This document shows, piece by piece, positions 1 through 8,857 of a stretch of 64,000 nucleotides of DNA. Position 1 is the first letter of the stretch. The number at the start of each line of letters is the position of its first letter. The translations under genes and the position numbers were made by a program. Under the pieces are notes generated by a model. That model made no database searches. It saw only the letters and a list, made by a program, of their open reading frames with translations, and had not been told where the DNA came from. The stretch comes from Chryseobacterium nepalense (GTDB lineage Bacteria; Bacteroidota; Bacteroidia; Flavobacteriales; Weeksellaceae), in contig NZ_CP096203.1 in NCBI RefSeq assembly GCF_023195755.1, forward strand, positions 2,790,001 through 2,854,000. Reading direction: 5' to 3'.

Positions 1-2
1 TC

Positions 3-512
3 TGGTTCTTCAGGGTGCCAAACCGTGATATCCTTGATCATAGGGAAAATGTAATTGCTCCGGTAGACGGAAAGGTAGTAATGATAAAAGAAGTGGAAGA
101 AGATGAATTTATAAAAGGAAAAGCAATTCAGGTTTCTATATTTATGTCTCCGCTTAATGTTCATATCTGCAGATATCCGGTTTCAGGAAAAGTAATTTAC
201 AAAAAATATCACCCCGGAAAATATCTTGTAGCATGGCATGAGAAGTCTTCTACGGAAAACGAAAGAACTACCGTCGCGGTGGAGAGCCTTACCAATCATC
301 AGGTAGTCTTCCGTCAGATTGCGGGATATGTAGCCAGAAGGATTGTTTTCTATTGCAATGAAGGGGATGAGGCGAAAGCAGGCCACGAGTTCGGCTTTAT
401 TAAATTTGGGTCGCGGATGGATGTTTTTCTTCCTCTGGATACTGAGATTATCTGTAAGATCGGCGACATTACAAAAGGAGGATTGGATGTAATTGCAAGA
501 ATGAAAGACTAA
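3..512 (+). CDS. psd: Phosphatidylserine decarboxylase, 3' part (5' end outside window)
   Basis: This gene would decarboxylate phosphatidylserine to phosphatidylethanolamine at the inner membrane. The reading frame is already open at base 3 (W-F-F-R-V-P-N-R-D), so the start lies upstream; the GTG at base 15 is internal. Visible family features are the FFR-PNR entry, the stretch MSPLNVHICRYPVSGKV, and FGSR near residue 133 of the visible part. FGSR is the Gly-Ser self-cleavage site that makes the pyruvoyl group, and the GSR form belongs to the short, archaeal-like subfamily rather than the LGST form. A hairpin terminator follows 20 bases after the stop. The identification is firm; the gene is partial only because of the window edge. 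Confidence 0.93.
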   Translation, partial: WFFRVPNRDILDHRENVIAPVDGKVVMIKEVEEDEFIKGKAIQVSIFMSPLNVHICRYPVSGKVIYKKYHPGKYLVAWHEKSSTENERTTVAVESLTNHQVVFRQIAGYVARRIVFYCNEGDEAKAGHEFGFIKFGSRMDVFLPLDTEIICKIGDITKGGLDVIARMKD

Positions 513-532
513 TTAATTATTAAAAATACGGT

Positions 533-562
533 AAGGCCGCTTCTGATGGAGCGGTCTTCTTT
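533..562 (+). terminator. Rho-independent terminator after psd
   Basis: The arms AAGGCCGCT and AGCGGTCTT (bases 533-557, allowing one wobble) enclose a short loop and are followed by a T-rich stretch. Confidence 0.7.
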
Positions 563-638
563 ATTAATATCATTAAATTCATTAGCAGATTTGCATCAAT
601 ATAATATTATAGTGGTTATTTTGATACTTATTTGATAC

Positions 639-667
639 TTTGTGGTATTTCGAGGGGGTTAATTTTG
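639..667 (+). promoter_or_regulatory. Bacteroidota promoter for the PNGase F-like gene
   Basis: A TTTG box (639-642) and TAATTTTG (660-667) are 17 bp apart and match the Bacteroidota -33/-7 consensus. The start codon is 28 bp further on. Confidence 0.6.
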
Positions 668-695
668 TATTTTTGATGAAATAATTTTAATATTC

Positions 696-2024
696 ATGAA
701 AAAATATTTACTTTCTTTAATAATTTTTACAGGACTTTGCAAAATTGCAGCTCAAACACCAATAGATGTATTTTCACAAATTGTATTTTACGATGGTTAC
801 GCTTCCAATATTGTTGTGCCGGTACCAACAAACACCATCAAGCTGGCTAATTTCAGATATGCAAAAAAATTAACAAATGTTGAATTGAATTCATTTGAAA
901 ACAAAATTCAGATGAACGTAACCATCGGAACACTTTGCGATAATTATGACAGAATCGGGGGTGTTCATCTGGCAATGGTCCCGAAAGGTCAGAATTCTTA
1001 TACATTAAACGATACTTCTGTAAAGAGATTAGAAATTGCAAGGTATATTACTCCTTTCATGAACAAAAATCTTTCTCCAACAGAAGTCCCTTATTCTTTT
1101 CAGGTGGATAATCTTTATTCTATATTCAGCAATATGGCAATCCGCAATGCGTATGATATCTGGATTGAACTGGACGTTTTCGGGGTTCCTTATGCTGCCA
1201 ATACTCAAGTTGCAGGATGTGCAGGAAGAAACGATGTATTTACCGGAACGCTTAACTTTATGACGTATACTGATCCTTCTGTTACAGAAACATTCAATAC
1301 TCTGATTCCACTTTTAGATTCTAATGAACTCAATAATTATAATAATACAGATCAGGCAGGTCAAACCGTAAGGCTTATTAATTTTAATCTTACACAAAGT
1401 GCTACTGATGCTAAGTTCTTTATTGTTTCAACCCCTCACGGAGCGAATACCAACGGAGAAGAATATGTAAGAAGGCAAAACTTTATATCCCTGGACAATA
1501 GTCAGGTTTTGACCTTTACTCCCGGAGGAACCTCATGTGAGCCTTACCGGATGTATAATACCCAAGGAAACGGAATTTACGGGGCCAGCCCAAAGCCAGA
1601 TTCATGGTGGACTTCCTGGAATAACTGGTGTCCGGGTGATGCTGTGCCTATCAGGAGCTTTACCGCAGGTTCTTTATCGGCAGGAAATCATACAATAAAA
1701 TACGAAGTACCCACAGCTGTTTTTTATGGGCAGGATGGAAGAATCGTCCTTTCAATGTATATGCAGAGCAATAGCCAGCAATTATCTGTAAAGGATGTTT
1801 CTACGGTTGATGTCTCTGTCTTTCCGAATCCAACAGCGGATTTTGTGAATATCTGTTCAGATAAAAAGATAAATAGTATTGCTGTTTATTCTGCAGAAGC
1901 AAGAAAATTAAATGAGGTAAGAGATTCAAAAGTAGATCTTTCAGATTATCCTGCTGGAGTTTATATATTGGATATTACTCTTGAAGGCGGACTTCAGTTT
2001 AAGCATAAAATAATAAAAAAATAA
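696..2024 (+). CDS. Secreted PNGase F-like amidase with T9SS type A sorting domain
   Basis: The 442-residue protein has a Sec signal peptide (about residues 1-19) and resembles peptide-N-glycosidase F, which removes N-glycans from asparagine in glycoproteins. Matching landmarks are NYDRIGGV near residue 85, where PNGase F has the catalytic Asp in WDRY; an ITPF motif; the segment GEEYVRRQNF, where PNGase F has its catalytic Glu in CAEWCFRTH; and SWNNWCPGDAVPIR, very close to AGWCPGMAVPTR of PNGase F. The last 75 residues form a T9SS type A domain (VSVFPNPTADFVNI, PAGVYILDI, ending in KHKIIKK), so the product should reach the surface or medium. It has its own promoter and terminator. Sequence similarity to PNGase F is moderate, so the exact glycan specificity is open. 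Confidence 0.82.
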   Translation: MKKYLLSLIIFTGLCKIAAQTPIDVFSQIVFYDGYASNIVVPVPTNTIKLANFRYAKKLTNVELNSFENKIQMNVTIGTLCDNYDRIGGVHLAMVPKGQNSYTLNDTSVKRLEIARYITPFMNKNLSPTEVPYSFQVDNLYSIFSNMAIRNAYDIWIELDVFGVPYAANTQVAGCAGRNDVFTGTLNFMTYTDPSVTETFNTLIPLLDSNELNNYNNTDQAGQTVRLINFNLTQSATDAKFFIVSTPHGANTNGEEYVRRQNFISLDNSQVLTFTPGGTSCEPYRMYNTQGNGIYGASPKPDSWWTSWNNWCPGDAVPIRSFTAGSLSAGNHTIKYEVPTAVFYGQDGRIVLSMYMQSNSQQLSVKDVSTVDVSVFPNPTADFVNICSDKKINSIAVYSAEARKLNEVRDSKVDLSDYPAGVYILDITLEGGLQFKHKIIKK

Positions 2025-2068
2025 AGATCAACTTCGATATATAAATTAAGTATTTAAAATATTATAAA

Positions 2069-2100
2069 AATCCCGATGTTCTAAAACGTTGGGATCTTTT
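2069..2100 (+). terminator. Terminator after the PNGase F-like gene
   Basis: An imperfect hairpin (ATCCC...GTT, CTAA loop, AAC...GGGAT) is followed by CTTTTT. Confidence 0.55.
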
Positions 2101-2185
2101 TATTAATGGAAGTTCACTTTAATTATCATCAGTTCAAAATTTAAAAATGTACAGAAACCATTTTCTGAAAACAAGCTTAATGTAA

Positions 2186-2530
2186 TTAATAAACCTTTTT
2201 AACCTTATCAATCAAACTTAAAATTAATTCAAGGGATAAATCTTCTGTCGGATCAATTAACAGTATTTTGAATTTCTTTCTGCCTTCCTGAAGAAGTTCC
2301 GGATGATCAATCCTGTCGCCGTGGTAAAAGCTGATATAATATTTCTTATGTTTTTTGCTGAAATTAAAATAACACAGCATTTTCTTCCTGTATTTGAAAA
2401 AAGGCAATCCGAAGCTGAACGTTTCGGTGATATTTTCCGTGTCGGATTTCAGGATTTTTTCGCGTAAAAAAAGAAGAGTACTTCTTGCAGGCTCTTCCAG
2501 TCTGTAGAAATACTCTTGTATGGGATTCAT
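2186..2530 (-). CDS. DUF1801 (YdhG-like) domain protein
   Basis: This 114-residue cytoplasmic protein is recognisable as the DUF1801 fold by its N-terminal helix pair (YFYRLEEPARSTLLFLREKIL), the central TETFSFGLPFFKYRKKMLCYF motif region and the YYISFYHGD strand. Biochemical function is unknown for the family; it is related in fold to frataxin-like proteins. There is no signal peptide. It ends 14 bases after the ABC exporter start region on the same strand's downstream side, so it may be co-transcribed with the exporter (gap 14 bp between the exporter stop and this start). Confidence 0.75.
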   Translation of the reverse strand: MNPIQEYFYRLEEPARSTLLFLREKILKSDTENITETFSFGLPFFKYRKKMLCYFNFSKKHKKYYISFYHGDRIDHPELLQEGRKKFKILLIDPTEDLSLELILSLIDKVKKVY

Positions 2531-2544
2531 TATTGAAATTAAAT

Positions 2545-4374
2545 TTAATCGAAGTTTTGCAGCTCCACCAGCTTGTTATACATTCCTTTCTTTGCGATAA
2601 GATCATGGTGTGTGCCTTGTTCTATAATCTTTCCTTTTTCCATCACTACAATCCAGTCGGCTTTCTGAATAGTTGAAAGACGGTGGGCAATGACAAGAGA
2701 AGTCCTGTTTTGCATCATTTTTTCCAGAGCATCCTGCACAAATCTTTCAGATTCTGTATCCAGCGCGGAAGTTGCTTCATCAAGAATCATAATCGGTGGA
2801 TTTTTCAGTACCGCCCGGGCAATAGAAATCCTCTGTTTCTGTCCTCCTGAAAGTTTTCCTCCCGCTTCACCAATGCTGGTGTCGTATTGCTTGGGAAGAT
2901 CCATGATAAAATCATGGGCATTGGCAATTTTTGCTGCCGCCTGAATTTCCTCTAGAGTAGCATCAGGCTTACCCAGAGAAATATTGTTGCGTATAGAATC
3001 GTTGAATAATATATTGTCCTGTGTTACAAGCCCGAATAATTTTCTGTAACTGGATAATTTTATATTGATGATGTTTTCTCCGTCGATAAGAACTTCACCT
3101 TCATTAACATCATAGAAACGGGTTATCAGATTTGCCAGTGTACTTTTTCCACTGCCGCTCTGTCCTACCAACGCTATCGTTTTACCTTTCGGAATGGATA
3201 ATGAAAAATCCTTTAGGACTTCACGGTCTTCATATCCGAATGTAATATTTCTGAATTCTACATTTCTTTCAAAATCTTTAATTTCTTTAGCGTGATTCAG
3301 TTCTTTGATATGATAGTCCGCATCCAGAATTTCAAAAATTCTTTTGGCAGAAACTTCTCCTTTCTGAATATTGGAGATCGCTGAAGATAAAGCTTTCAAA
3401 GGTTGAAGAATCGTGTAAAATAAAGCAATGTAAGTAATGAATTCACTTCCGGATAAGCCTTTTCCCTGAATGGCAAGCCTTCCTCCGAAGTAAACGATCA
3501 TCCCAATAGTAATAGCACCCAGAAGTTCACTCACCGGCGAAGCGAGCGCTTTCTTTTTAAAAAGTTTTAAGGAGAGTCTTCTTATATTATTGAGAACGTC
3601 ATCAAATCTTTTCTTAATCTGTGGTGAAGCATCAAAGATTTTAATAATCTTCAGTCCTACCAGTGTCTCATCAACAAAAGAATACATTTTTCCCAATTCG
3701 TTTTGGGCTTCTCCGGTATCTTTTTTCAGGCTTTTTCCAATCATTGAAATTAGCGTCCCCATAATCGGGAAAACCACAAGTGTAAAAATAGTAAGCTCAA
3801 AATTAGAATACAAAAGATACCCCATGGTAATGATGATTACGATAGGAGAACGGATAAGGTCAATTAAACTGTTCAGAATATTGCCTTCTACTTCACTTAC
3901 ATCAGAAGTTATCCTGGCAAAGACATCGCCTTTTCTGGAATTTGTAAAAAACGATACCGGTAAATCTAAAATTTTATCATGCAGTTTTATTCTGAAATCT
4001 CTGGAAACTCCGGTTCGTGAAAATGTGAGGTAAAACTCCGATAGGTAACTGAAAATATTTCTCAGGAAAAACATGGTGATAAACAGAATACAAGTTATAA
4101 GAAGGATGTATTCCGGTCCTTTCTCAATCTGCACCTGCTGGATCTGGTAATTGAAGCTTTCTTTTAAAAATGTTCCTGCCTTTGAAATTCCTTCATAAGT
4201 AGGTTGTCTGTTAATCTTTTCTGTTTCTTTATCAAAAAGGATATTCAGCACCGGCATGAAGAAAAGCATGGCAATAATATTGAACAGTGCGTATAAAATA
4301 TTAAAGAAAATTCCGGCTGCAATTGATTTTTTATAGGGAAGTATGTTATCTATCGCTCGTTTATAATAACTCAT
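2545..4374 (-). CDS. ABC exporter, MsbA type (fused membrane and ATPase domains)
   Basis: The 609-residue half-transporter has six transmembrane helices in residues 1-330 (type IV exporter fold) and a C-terminal nucleotide-binding domain. The ATPase carries a Walker A (GQSGSGKST, about residue 395), the signature LSGGQKQR, a Walker B ending MILDEATSALD and the H-loop VIAHRLST. Length and layout match lipid exporters of the MsbA family, which flip lipid A core or related lipids and work as homodimers. There is no peptidase domain, so it is not a bacteriocin exporter. The substrate cannot be read from sequence; lipid export is an inference. The DUF1801 gene follows at 14 bp and may share the transcript. 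Confidence 0.88.
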   Translation of the reverse strand: MSYYKRAIDNILPYKKSIAAGIFFNILYALFNIIAMLFFMPVLNILFDKETEKINRQPTYEGISKAGTFLKESFNYQIQQVQIEKGPEYILLITCILFITMFFLRNIFSYLSEFYLTFSRTGVSRDFRIKLHDKILDLPVSFFTNSRKGDVFARITSDVSEVEGNILNSLIDLIRSPIVIIITMGYLLYSNFELTIFTLVVFPIMGTLISMIGKSLKKDTGEAQNELGKMYSFVDETLVGLKIIKIFDASPQIKKRFDDVLNNIRRLSLKLFKKKALASPVSELLGAITIGMIVYFGGRLAIQGKGLSGSEFITYIALFYTILQPLKALSSAISNIQKGEVSAKRIFEILDADYHIKELNHAKEIKDFERNVEFRNITFGYEDREVLKDFSLSIPKGKTIALVGQSGSGKSTLANLITRFYDVNEGEVLIDGENIINIKLSSYRKLFGLVTQDNILFNDSIRNNISLGKPDATLEEIQAAAKIANAHDFIMDLPKQYDTSIGEAGGKLSGGQKQRISIARAVLKNPPIMILDEATSALDTESERFVQDALEKMMQNRTSLVIAHRLSTIQKADWIVVMEKGKIIEQGTHHDLIAKKGMYNKLVELQNFD

Positions 4375-4489
4375 TAAATTTTAGATTAATTTACAAAAAT
4401 AAGGAAATTTAAATGATAAGACGTTTTTAAAGACCTTTTACTTTCTCTAATATGTTTTGCTGGCTCTGGTTTTGTTACAAATATTTTAT

Positions 4490-4520
4490 GAAAAATAAAA
4501 AACCACAGATTTCTCTGTGG
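4490..4520 (-). terminator. Terminator of the M28 peptidase gene
   Basis: CCACAGA and TCTGTGG (4503-4520) form a perfect 7-bp stem with a four-base loop. On the minus strand it is followed by a T-rich run. Confidence 0.75.
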
Positions 4521-4531
4521 CTTCTGAAAGA

Positions 4532-5452
4532 TTAAAACCGTACAGAATTATTGTATTTCGGACTGAAATTGTCTGGGGATAATTTTTCAAGCGTTTTTCC
4601 CAAATTATTGATGATCTCAGTGAGGTTATCAAAATCTACAACACTGATATCGTCGCTTTCGTTGTGGTAATGGCTGGCTTTTGTCATATCCACAGTGGAA
4701 AAAGAATGGGCAATGATCTTCTTTTTCACAAAACTTACATTATCCGAACGGTAAAACAGCTGCTGTGCAGCGTAAGGATCCGGATTAATTTTGAGTCCGT
4801 TTGCTGCGTTTTCATTGAAAAGCTCATCCAGGTCAGAAAATTCATCACCGGTCATGAAAAGTGCATTTTTCCCGAATGCGGATTCTGTTGCCACCATTTC
4901 AAAATTGAAAAGAGCTGTCAGGTTATTATAAATTTTATCCAGATTTTTATCGTTTGAAATAGCTTTCGATCCCAGCATTCCTTTCTCTTCACCGTTAAAG
5001 GCCATAAAAACCAGGGAGAATTTCGGGTCTTTATTCTTAAAATAGTCTGCAATTCCTACAAGTGTTGTGATTCCGCTGGCATCATCATCGGCTCCGTTAT
5101 AAATATTGTCTTTGGAATTATTACTGGTTCCGATGTGATCAAAGTGCCCGGAAAAGCCTAAATATTTATCTGTTTTACCTTTTTTAATCCCGCAAACATT
5201 ATACACCGTTTTGCCTTTGTAGTTGAAAGGTACAAGGTAAGAATTTCCTGTGCAGTACTCCAGATTGTTTTCTTTAAAAAGCTTTGCAATATAATTGGCT
5301 GCATTTTCATTTTCCTGGGTTCCGATTTCGCGTCCTTTCATTTCGTCTGAAGCTAGCGTTGAAAGGACGGTCTGAATCCTTTCTTTAGAAACTTCCTGAG
5401 CGAACGAAAATGCTGAAAAAAGTGAAAAGGTAAGGTAAGTAAGTTTTTTCAT
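4532..5452 (-). CDS. Secreted M28-family metallopeptidase
   Basis: The 306-residue protein has a signal peptide ending near FSFA-Q (residue 18). It carries the di-zinc M28 motifs: GHFDHIG (first His ligand and Asp), GADDDASG (bridging Asp) and FNGEEKGMLGS (catalytic Glu-Glu), with a later HYHNESDD supplying the last His. These residues predict an aminopeptidase acting on short peptides in the periplasm or outside. There is no T9SS tail, so it probably stays periplasmic. It is a single gene with its own terminator. The family assignment is firm; substrate preference is unknown. Confidence 0.9.
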   Translation of the reverse strand: MKKLTYLTFSLFSAFSFAQEVSKERIQTVLSTLASDEMKGREIGTQENENAANYIAKLFKENNLEYCTGNSYLVPFNYKGKTVYNVCGIKKGKTDKYLGFSGHFDHIGTSNNSKDNIYNGADDDASGITTLVGIADYFKNKDPKFSLVFMAFNGEEKGMLGSKAISNDKNLDKIYNNLTALFNFEMVATESAFGKNALFMTGDEFSDLDELFNENAANGLKINPDPYAAQQLFYRSDNVSFVKKKIIAHSFSTVDMTKASHYHNESDDISVVDFDNLTEIINNLGKTLEKLSPDNFSPKYNNSVRF

Positions 5453-5564
5453 GTATACAATTTATAGATAATCTGTCGCAATTTAAATAAAAATGTTGCA
5501 CATCACTGTGCATTATTTGCATTGAAAAGCCGAAAAAATAAATCTGTGTACAAGGGACAATTAA

Positions 5565-5597
5565 ATAAAAAAAACAGCTCCTGTAAAAGAAGCTGTT
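5565..5597 (-). terminator. Terminator of the DUF4293 gene
   Basis: AACAGCT and AGCTGTT (5573-5597) form the stem, and the minus strand continues into a run of T residues. Confidence 0.7.
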
Positions 5598-5621
5598 CTC
5601 ACTCAAAAAATCGTTGTACGG

Positions 5622-6011
5622 TTATCGAAGTCTGTCTACAGATTTTACGAGCCTTTCATCTTTTTTGATATATAGGTTTGCAATAAACAAACATATAATC
5701 GCAATTAATGGAAATATTGGCTCAATACCCTTCTCAGGAAACTGAATTCCTCCGGATAAGTTGAGTAACCAGTAAATCAATACACCAACCAACAAAGCGT
5801 TTATAATGATGCTGATGTTATTCAGCAAAATTTGTCTTTTTCTGTTTTTATAACTGAATACACTTAATAATCCAGTCAAAACAAGGACTACACACGCTGT
5901 ATCCAGCACAGGCAGACTCTCTGAAATGATTACATCCTGACCTGTAATGAACAGGAACACAGCGGCTAAAACTGCCAGGAATGTCCATATTGTCTGTATC
6001 CTTTGTATCAT
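5622..6011 (-). CDS. DUF4293 family membrane protein
   Basis: The start was set at the ATG at 6011 (M-I-Q-R-I-Q-T-I-W), which is the conserved N-terminus of the DUF4293 family. A longer reading frame to 6053 would run through the promoter. The product has about 129 residues with four hydrophobic helices and a charged C-terminal tail (KKDERLVKSVDRLR), indicating an inner membrane protein. No function is known. In this window it is divergent from rho, with overlapping promoters, and has its own terminator. Confidence 0.82.
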   Translation of the reverse strand: MIQRIQTIWTFLAVLAAVFLFITGQDVIISESLPVLDTACVVLVLTGLLSVFSYKNRKRQILLNNISIIINALLVGVLIYWLLNLSGGIQFPEKGIEPIFPLIAIICLFIANLYIKKDERLVKSVDRLR

Positions 6012-6028
6012 TATAATTAAATTGCTTG

Positions 6029-6059
6029 CAAAAATAGCATAAATTTTGCACAATTCAAA
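6029..6059 (-). promoter_or_regulatory. Promoter for the DUF4293 gene
   Basis: On the minus strand TTTG (6056-6059) and TATTTTTG (6029-6036) are 19 bp apart. The start codon at 6011 is only 17 bases downstream, giving a very short leader. Confidence 0.6.
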
Positions 6060-6075
6060 AATAAGTGTAGATTTG
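6045..6075 (+). promoter_or_regulatory. Promoter for rho
   Basis: TTTG (6045-6048) and TAGATTTG (6068-6075) are 19 bp apart. The rho start lies about 80 bases downstream, leaving a leader of roughly 75 nt. It overlaps the opposite promoter of the DUF4293 gene. Confidence 0.6.
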
Positions 6076-6156
6076 CATTATACAAATGTACTTGAAAACC
6101 AAAGTCACCGGACTTACTTTTCTTACTCACAATTAATTACATTTTTTACATTAAAT

Positions 6157-7986
6157 ATGTTTAACATTGAAACGTTAAGGTCAAAATCCGTAACGGAGCT
6201 GACTAAAATCTTAAAGGATTTGGGCGTTAAAGTTGCAAGAAATAGCACTGACAATGACAAAATCTTTGCAATTCTTGACTTTCAGGCATCGAATCCCAAA
6301 GTGGCAAAAGAATATTTCAACGCCACAGAAAGCAGTATAACTGCCGAAGAGAAAGCCACGGAAAAACCTGCTAAAGCTCCTGCCAGAAAAGCTGCTCCGA
6401 AAAAAACAGCAGCCAAGCCTAAAACAGAGGCTAAAGCCGAAGAAGCCCCAAAGGCTGAAGAAAAAACAGAAACAGAAGAGAAACCTTTACAGGAGCCTAT
6501 CCAGGAAGAGGTAAAAGCAGAACCGGCAGAAATAACAGAAGATACTTCAGCACCGGCTGCAAAGAAAAAAAGGAAAAGAGTTTCCACAGCAAATGCACCT
6601 GTAACAGAAACACCACAGGAAAAACCGGAAGCCCATAAAAACACAGAATCTCCAGAACCTGCTCCGGCAGAAGAAAGGCCAAACAACCCTCAAACTCAGG
6701 CCAGATCCCAAAAAGGACAACACAACAACAATCCGCACAATAACGGAAATCAGAATAAAAACCAAAACCAGAACCATAATCAAAACCATAATCAGAATAA
6801 GCAACAGCAGCAACAGCAGCAACATTCTGAAAGAAATGATGAACACCCGGAACAAAAAAAGGAGTTCAGTTTCGATGGTATGGTAAGTATTGAAGGGGTA
6901 CTGGAAATTTTACCGGATAATTACGGCTTCCTTCGTTCATCAGATTTTAGCTATATTTCTTCGCCGGATGATGTGTATGTTTCTACTGCCCAGATCAGGA
7001 ATTTCGGATTAAAAACAGGGGATACCGTAAAAGGCATCGTAAGATTACCGAAAGAAGGCGAAAAATATTTTTCTTTATTAAGACCAACGGAAGTTAACGG
7101 ACGTGATTTGGCGTTCATTAAAGACCGTGTTGCTTTTGAATATTTAACTCCGCTTTTCCCGGAAGAAAAATTTAATCTGGCAGGAAAAGGATCTACAATT
7201 TCTACAAGAGTTGTCGATTTGTTTGCGCCTATCGGGAAAGGACAAAGAGCCATGATTGTTGCCCAGCCGAAGACCGGTAAAACAATGCTTCTGAAAGATA
7301 TCGCCAACTCTATTGCGGCAAACCATCCTGAAGTTTACATGATGGTACTTCTTATTGACGAAAGGCCTGAAGAGGTAACCGATATGGAAAGAAGTGTCAA
7401 TGCGGAAGTTATTGCTTCAACCTTTGATGAAGCGGCAGAAAAGCACGTGAAAGTAGCCAACCTTGTTCTGGCAAAAGCTCAGAGAATGGTAGAATGTGGT
7501 CATGATGTTGTGATTCTGTTAGACTCCATTACAAGATTGGCAAGAGCATACAATACGGTAACACCGGCTTCAGGAAAAGTACTTTCCGGAGGGGTGGATG
7601 CCAATGCGCTGCACAGACCGAAAAGATTTTTCGGAGCGGCAAGAAAAATTGAAGGCGGAGGATCTTTAACGATTATTGCAACGGCACTTATTGATACAGG
7701 GTCTAAAATGGATGAAGTGATCTTTGAAGAATTCAAAGGGACAGGAAATATGGAACTTCAGCTGGACAGAAAAATTGCCAACAGAAGAATTTATCCTGCT
7801 ATTGATCTTGTAGCATCAAGCACCCGTAGAGATGATTTACTTCTTGATGAGGTAACCTCGCAGAGAATGTGGATTTTAAGAAAGTATCTTTCTGAAATGA
7901 ATCCTATAGAAGCGATGGAATTTGTTGATAAAAATATCAAAGGAACTCTTAATAATGAAGAATTCCTGATGTCCATGAATAAATAA
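6157..7986 (+). CDS. rho: Transcription termination factor Rho with long disordered insert
   Basis: Rho is the hexameric RNA-dependent ATPase that terminates transcription. The start at 6157 (M-F-N-I-E-T-L) begins the SAP-like Rho N-terminal helix bundle; the open frame upstream to 6046 crosses the promoter. The order is: N-terminal domain (1-47); about 115 residues rich in Lys, Ala, Glu and Pro; a block rich in Asn, Gln and His with a run of Gln (about residues 180-225); the RNA-binding cold-shock domain (from [15 protein letters not shown]); and the ATPase with Walker A PKTGKT, Walker B VVILLDS, and the Q/R-loop region of the hexamer pore. At 609 residues it is nearly 200 longer than E. coli Rho. 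The insert type is known from other Bacteroidota. Confidence 0.96.
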   Translation: MFNIETLRSKSVTELTKILKDLGVKVARNSTDNDKIFAILDFQASNPKVAKEYFNATESSITAEEKATEKPAKAPARKAAPKKTAAKPKTEAKAEEAPKAEEKTETEEKPLQEPIQEEVKAEPAEITEDTSAPAAKKKRKRVSTANAPVTETPQEKPEAHKNTESPEPAPAEERPNNPQTQARSQKGQHNNNPHNNGNQNKNQNQNHNQNHNQNKQQQQQQQHSERNDEHPEQKKEFSFDGMVSIEGVLEILPDNYGFLRSSDFSYISSPDDVYVSTAQIRNFGLKTGDTVKGIVRLPKEGEKYFSLLRPTEVNGRDLAFIKDRVAFEYLTPLFPEEKFNLAGKGSTISTRVVDLFAPIGKGQRAMIVAQPKTGKTMLLKDIANSIAANHPEVYMMVLLIDERPEEVTDMERSVNAEVIASTFDEAAEKHVKVANLVLAKAQRMVECGHDVVILLDSITRLARAYNTVTPASGKVLSGGVDANALHRPKRFFGAARKIEGGGSLTIIATALIDTGSKMDEVIFEEFKGTGNMELQLDRKIANRRIYPAIDLVASSTRRDDLLLDEVTSQRMWILRKYLSEMNPIEAMEFVDKNIKGTLNNEEFLMSMNK

Positions 7987-8011
7987 TAAATTAATTTATT
8001 TTGTTAAATAG

Positions 8012-8043
8012 AAGCACGGATCACTTGATTCGTGCTTTTTTGT
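8012..8043 (+). terminator. Terminator after rho
   Basis: AAGCACG and CGTGCTT flank a 12-base loop and are followed by a T run. Confidence 0.75.
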
Positions 8044-8152
8044 TTTTAGTCATTTTATTAAACTCTAACTTCTTTCTTCTAACTTTTTACTATTGCAATT
8101 CATTCTAAATCAATATATCAATGTTAAAGATTTATTAAAGTAATGCCTGTTT

Positions 8153-8184
8153 TTTGAATGTAGGCTTATTTATGGTTAAATTTG
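8153..8184 (+). promoter_or_regulatory. Promoter for superoxide dismutase
   Basis: TTTG (8153-8156) and TAAATTTG (8177-8184) are 20 bp apart, 26 bp before the start codon. Confidence 0.6.
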
Positions 8185-8209
8185 GGTTAATAACATTAAA
8201 AATAAAATT

Positions 8210-8806
8210 ATGTCATTTGAATTACCAAAACTAGGATATGCTTACGACGCATTGGAGCCGACAATTGATGCAAAAACAATGGAAATCCACCATACCAAGC
8301 ATCATCAGGCATATATCGATAATCTGAATAATGCAATTAAAGGAACTGATCTTGAAGGAAAATCAATCGAAGAAATCTGCCAGACAGGAACTGATAAGCC
8401 GGCTGTAAGAAATAACGGAGGAGGACATTTCAATCATACTTTATTCTGGGAAATTTTAACTCCGGGAGGAAGCAAAGAACCGGTAGGAAATGTAAAAGCT
8501 GCTATTGAAACATATGGCGGTTTTGAGAAATTCAAAACTGATTTCTCTGATGCTGCTAAAACAAGATTCGGTTCAGGATGGGCTTGGTTAGTAAAAAATG
8601 CTGACGGTTCTGTTTCTGTAACCTCAACCCCAAACCAGGATAACCCTTTAATGCCTGTTGCGGATGTAAAAGGAACTCCGGTGTTAGGTCTTGATGTTTG
8701 GGAGCATGCTTATTACTTAAACTATCAGAACAGAAGGCCAGACTATGTAGCTGCGTTTTTCGATGTAGTAAACTGGGATAAAGTGGAGGAATTATTCAAC
8801 AAATAA
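8210..8806 (+). CDS. Superoxide dismutase, Mn/Fe family
   Basis: The 198-residue enzyme converts superoxide to oxygen and peroxide. Metal ligands are visible: His27 in [11 protein letters not shown], the His of [10 protein letters not shown], and the Asp and His of [11 protein letters not shown]. The GGHFNH form and the Gln in STPNQDNP are typical of the manganese or cambialistic branch rather than strict iron enzymes. No signal peptide is present, so it is cytoplasmic. It has its own promoter and a strong terminator, so it is probably monocistronic. The name sodA or sodB cannot be chosen safely from sequence alone. Confidence 0.95.
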   Translation: MSFELPKLGYAYDALEPTIDAKTMEIHHTKHHQAYIDNLNNAIKGTDLEGKSIEEICQTGTDKPAVRNNGGGHFNHTLFWEILTPGGSKEPVGNVKAAIETYGGFEKFKTDFSDAAKTRFGSGWAWLVKNADGSVSVTSTPNQDNPLMPVADVKGTPVLGLDVWEHAYYLNYQNRRPDYVAAFFDVVNWDKVEELFNK

Positions 8807-8827
8807 TTAAAACTATTCATAAAAAAG

Positions 8828-8857
8828 AAAGGTTCAGAACAATTCTGAACCTTTTTT
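8828..8857. terminator. Bidirectional terminator between sod and the DUF6146-like gene
   Basis: AAAGGTTCAGAA and TTCTGAACCTTT form a near-perfect 12-bp stem with A residues on one side and T residues on the other. It serves the two convergent genes. Confidence 0.8.

Noticed and set aside
6046..6156. N-terminal extension of rho from an ATG at 6046.
   Set aside because: It would run through the -33/-7 promoter pair, and the conserved Rho N-terminus begins at 6157.
6282..6855. Minus-strand ORFs rich in Leu, Ile and Phe opposite rho.
   Set aside because: They are the antisense image of the low-complexity insert and have no start signal or family.
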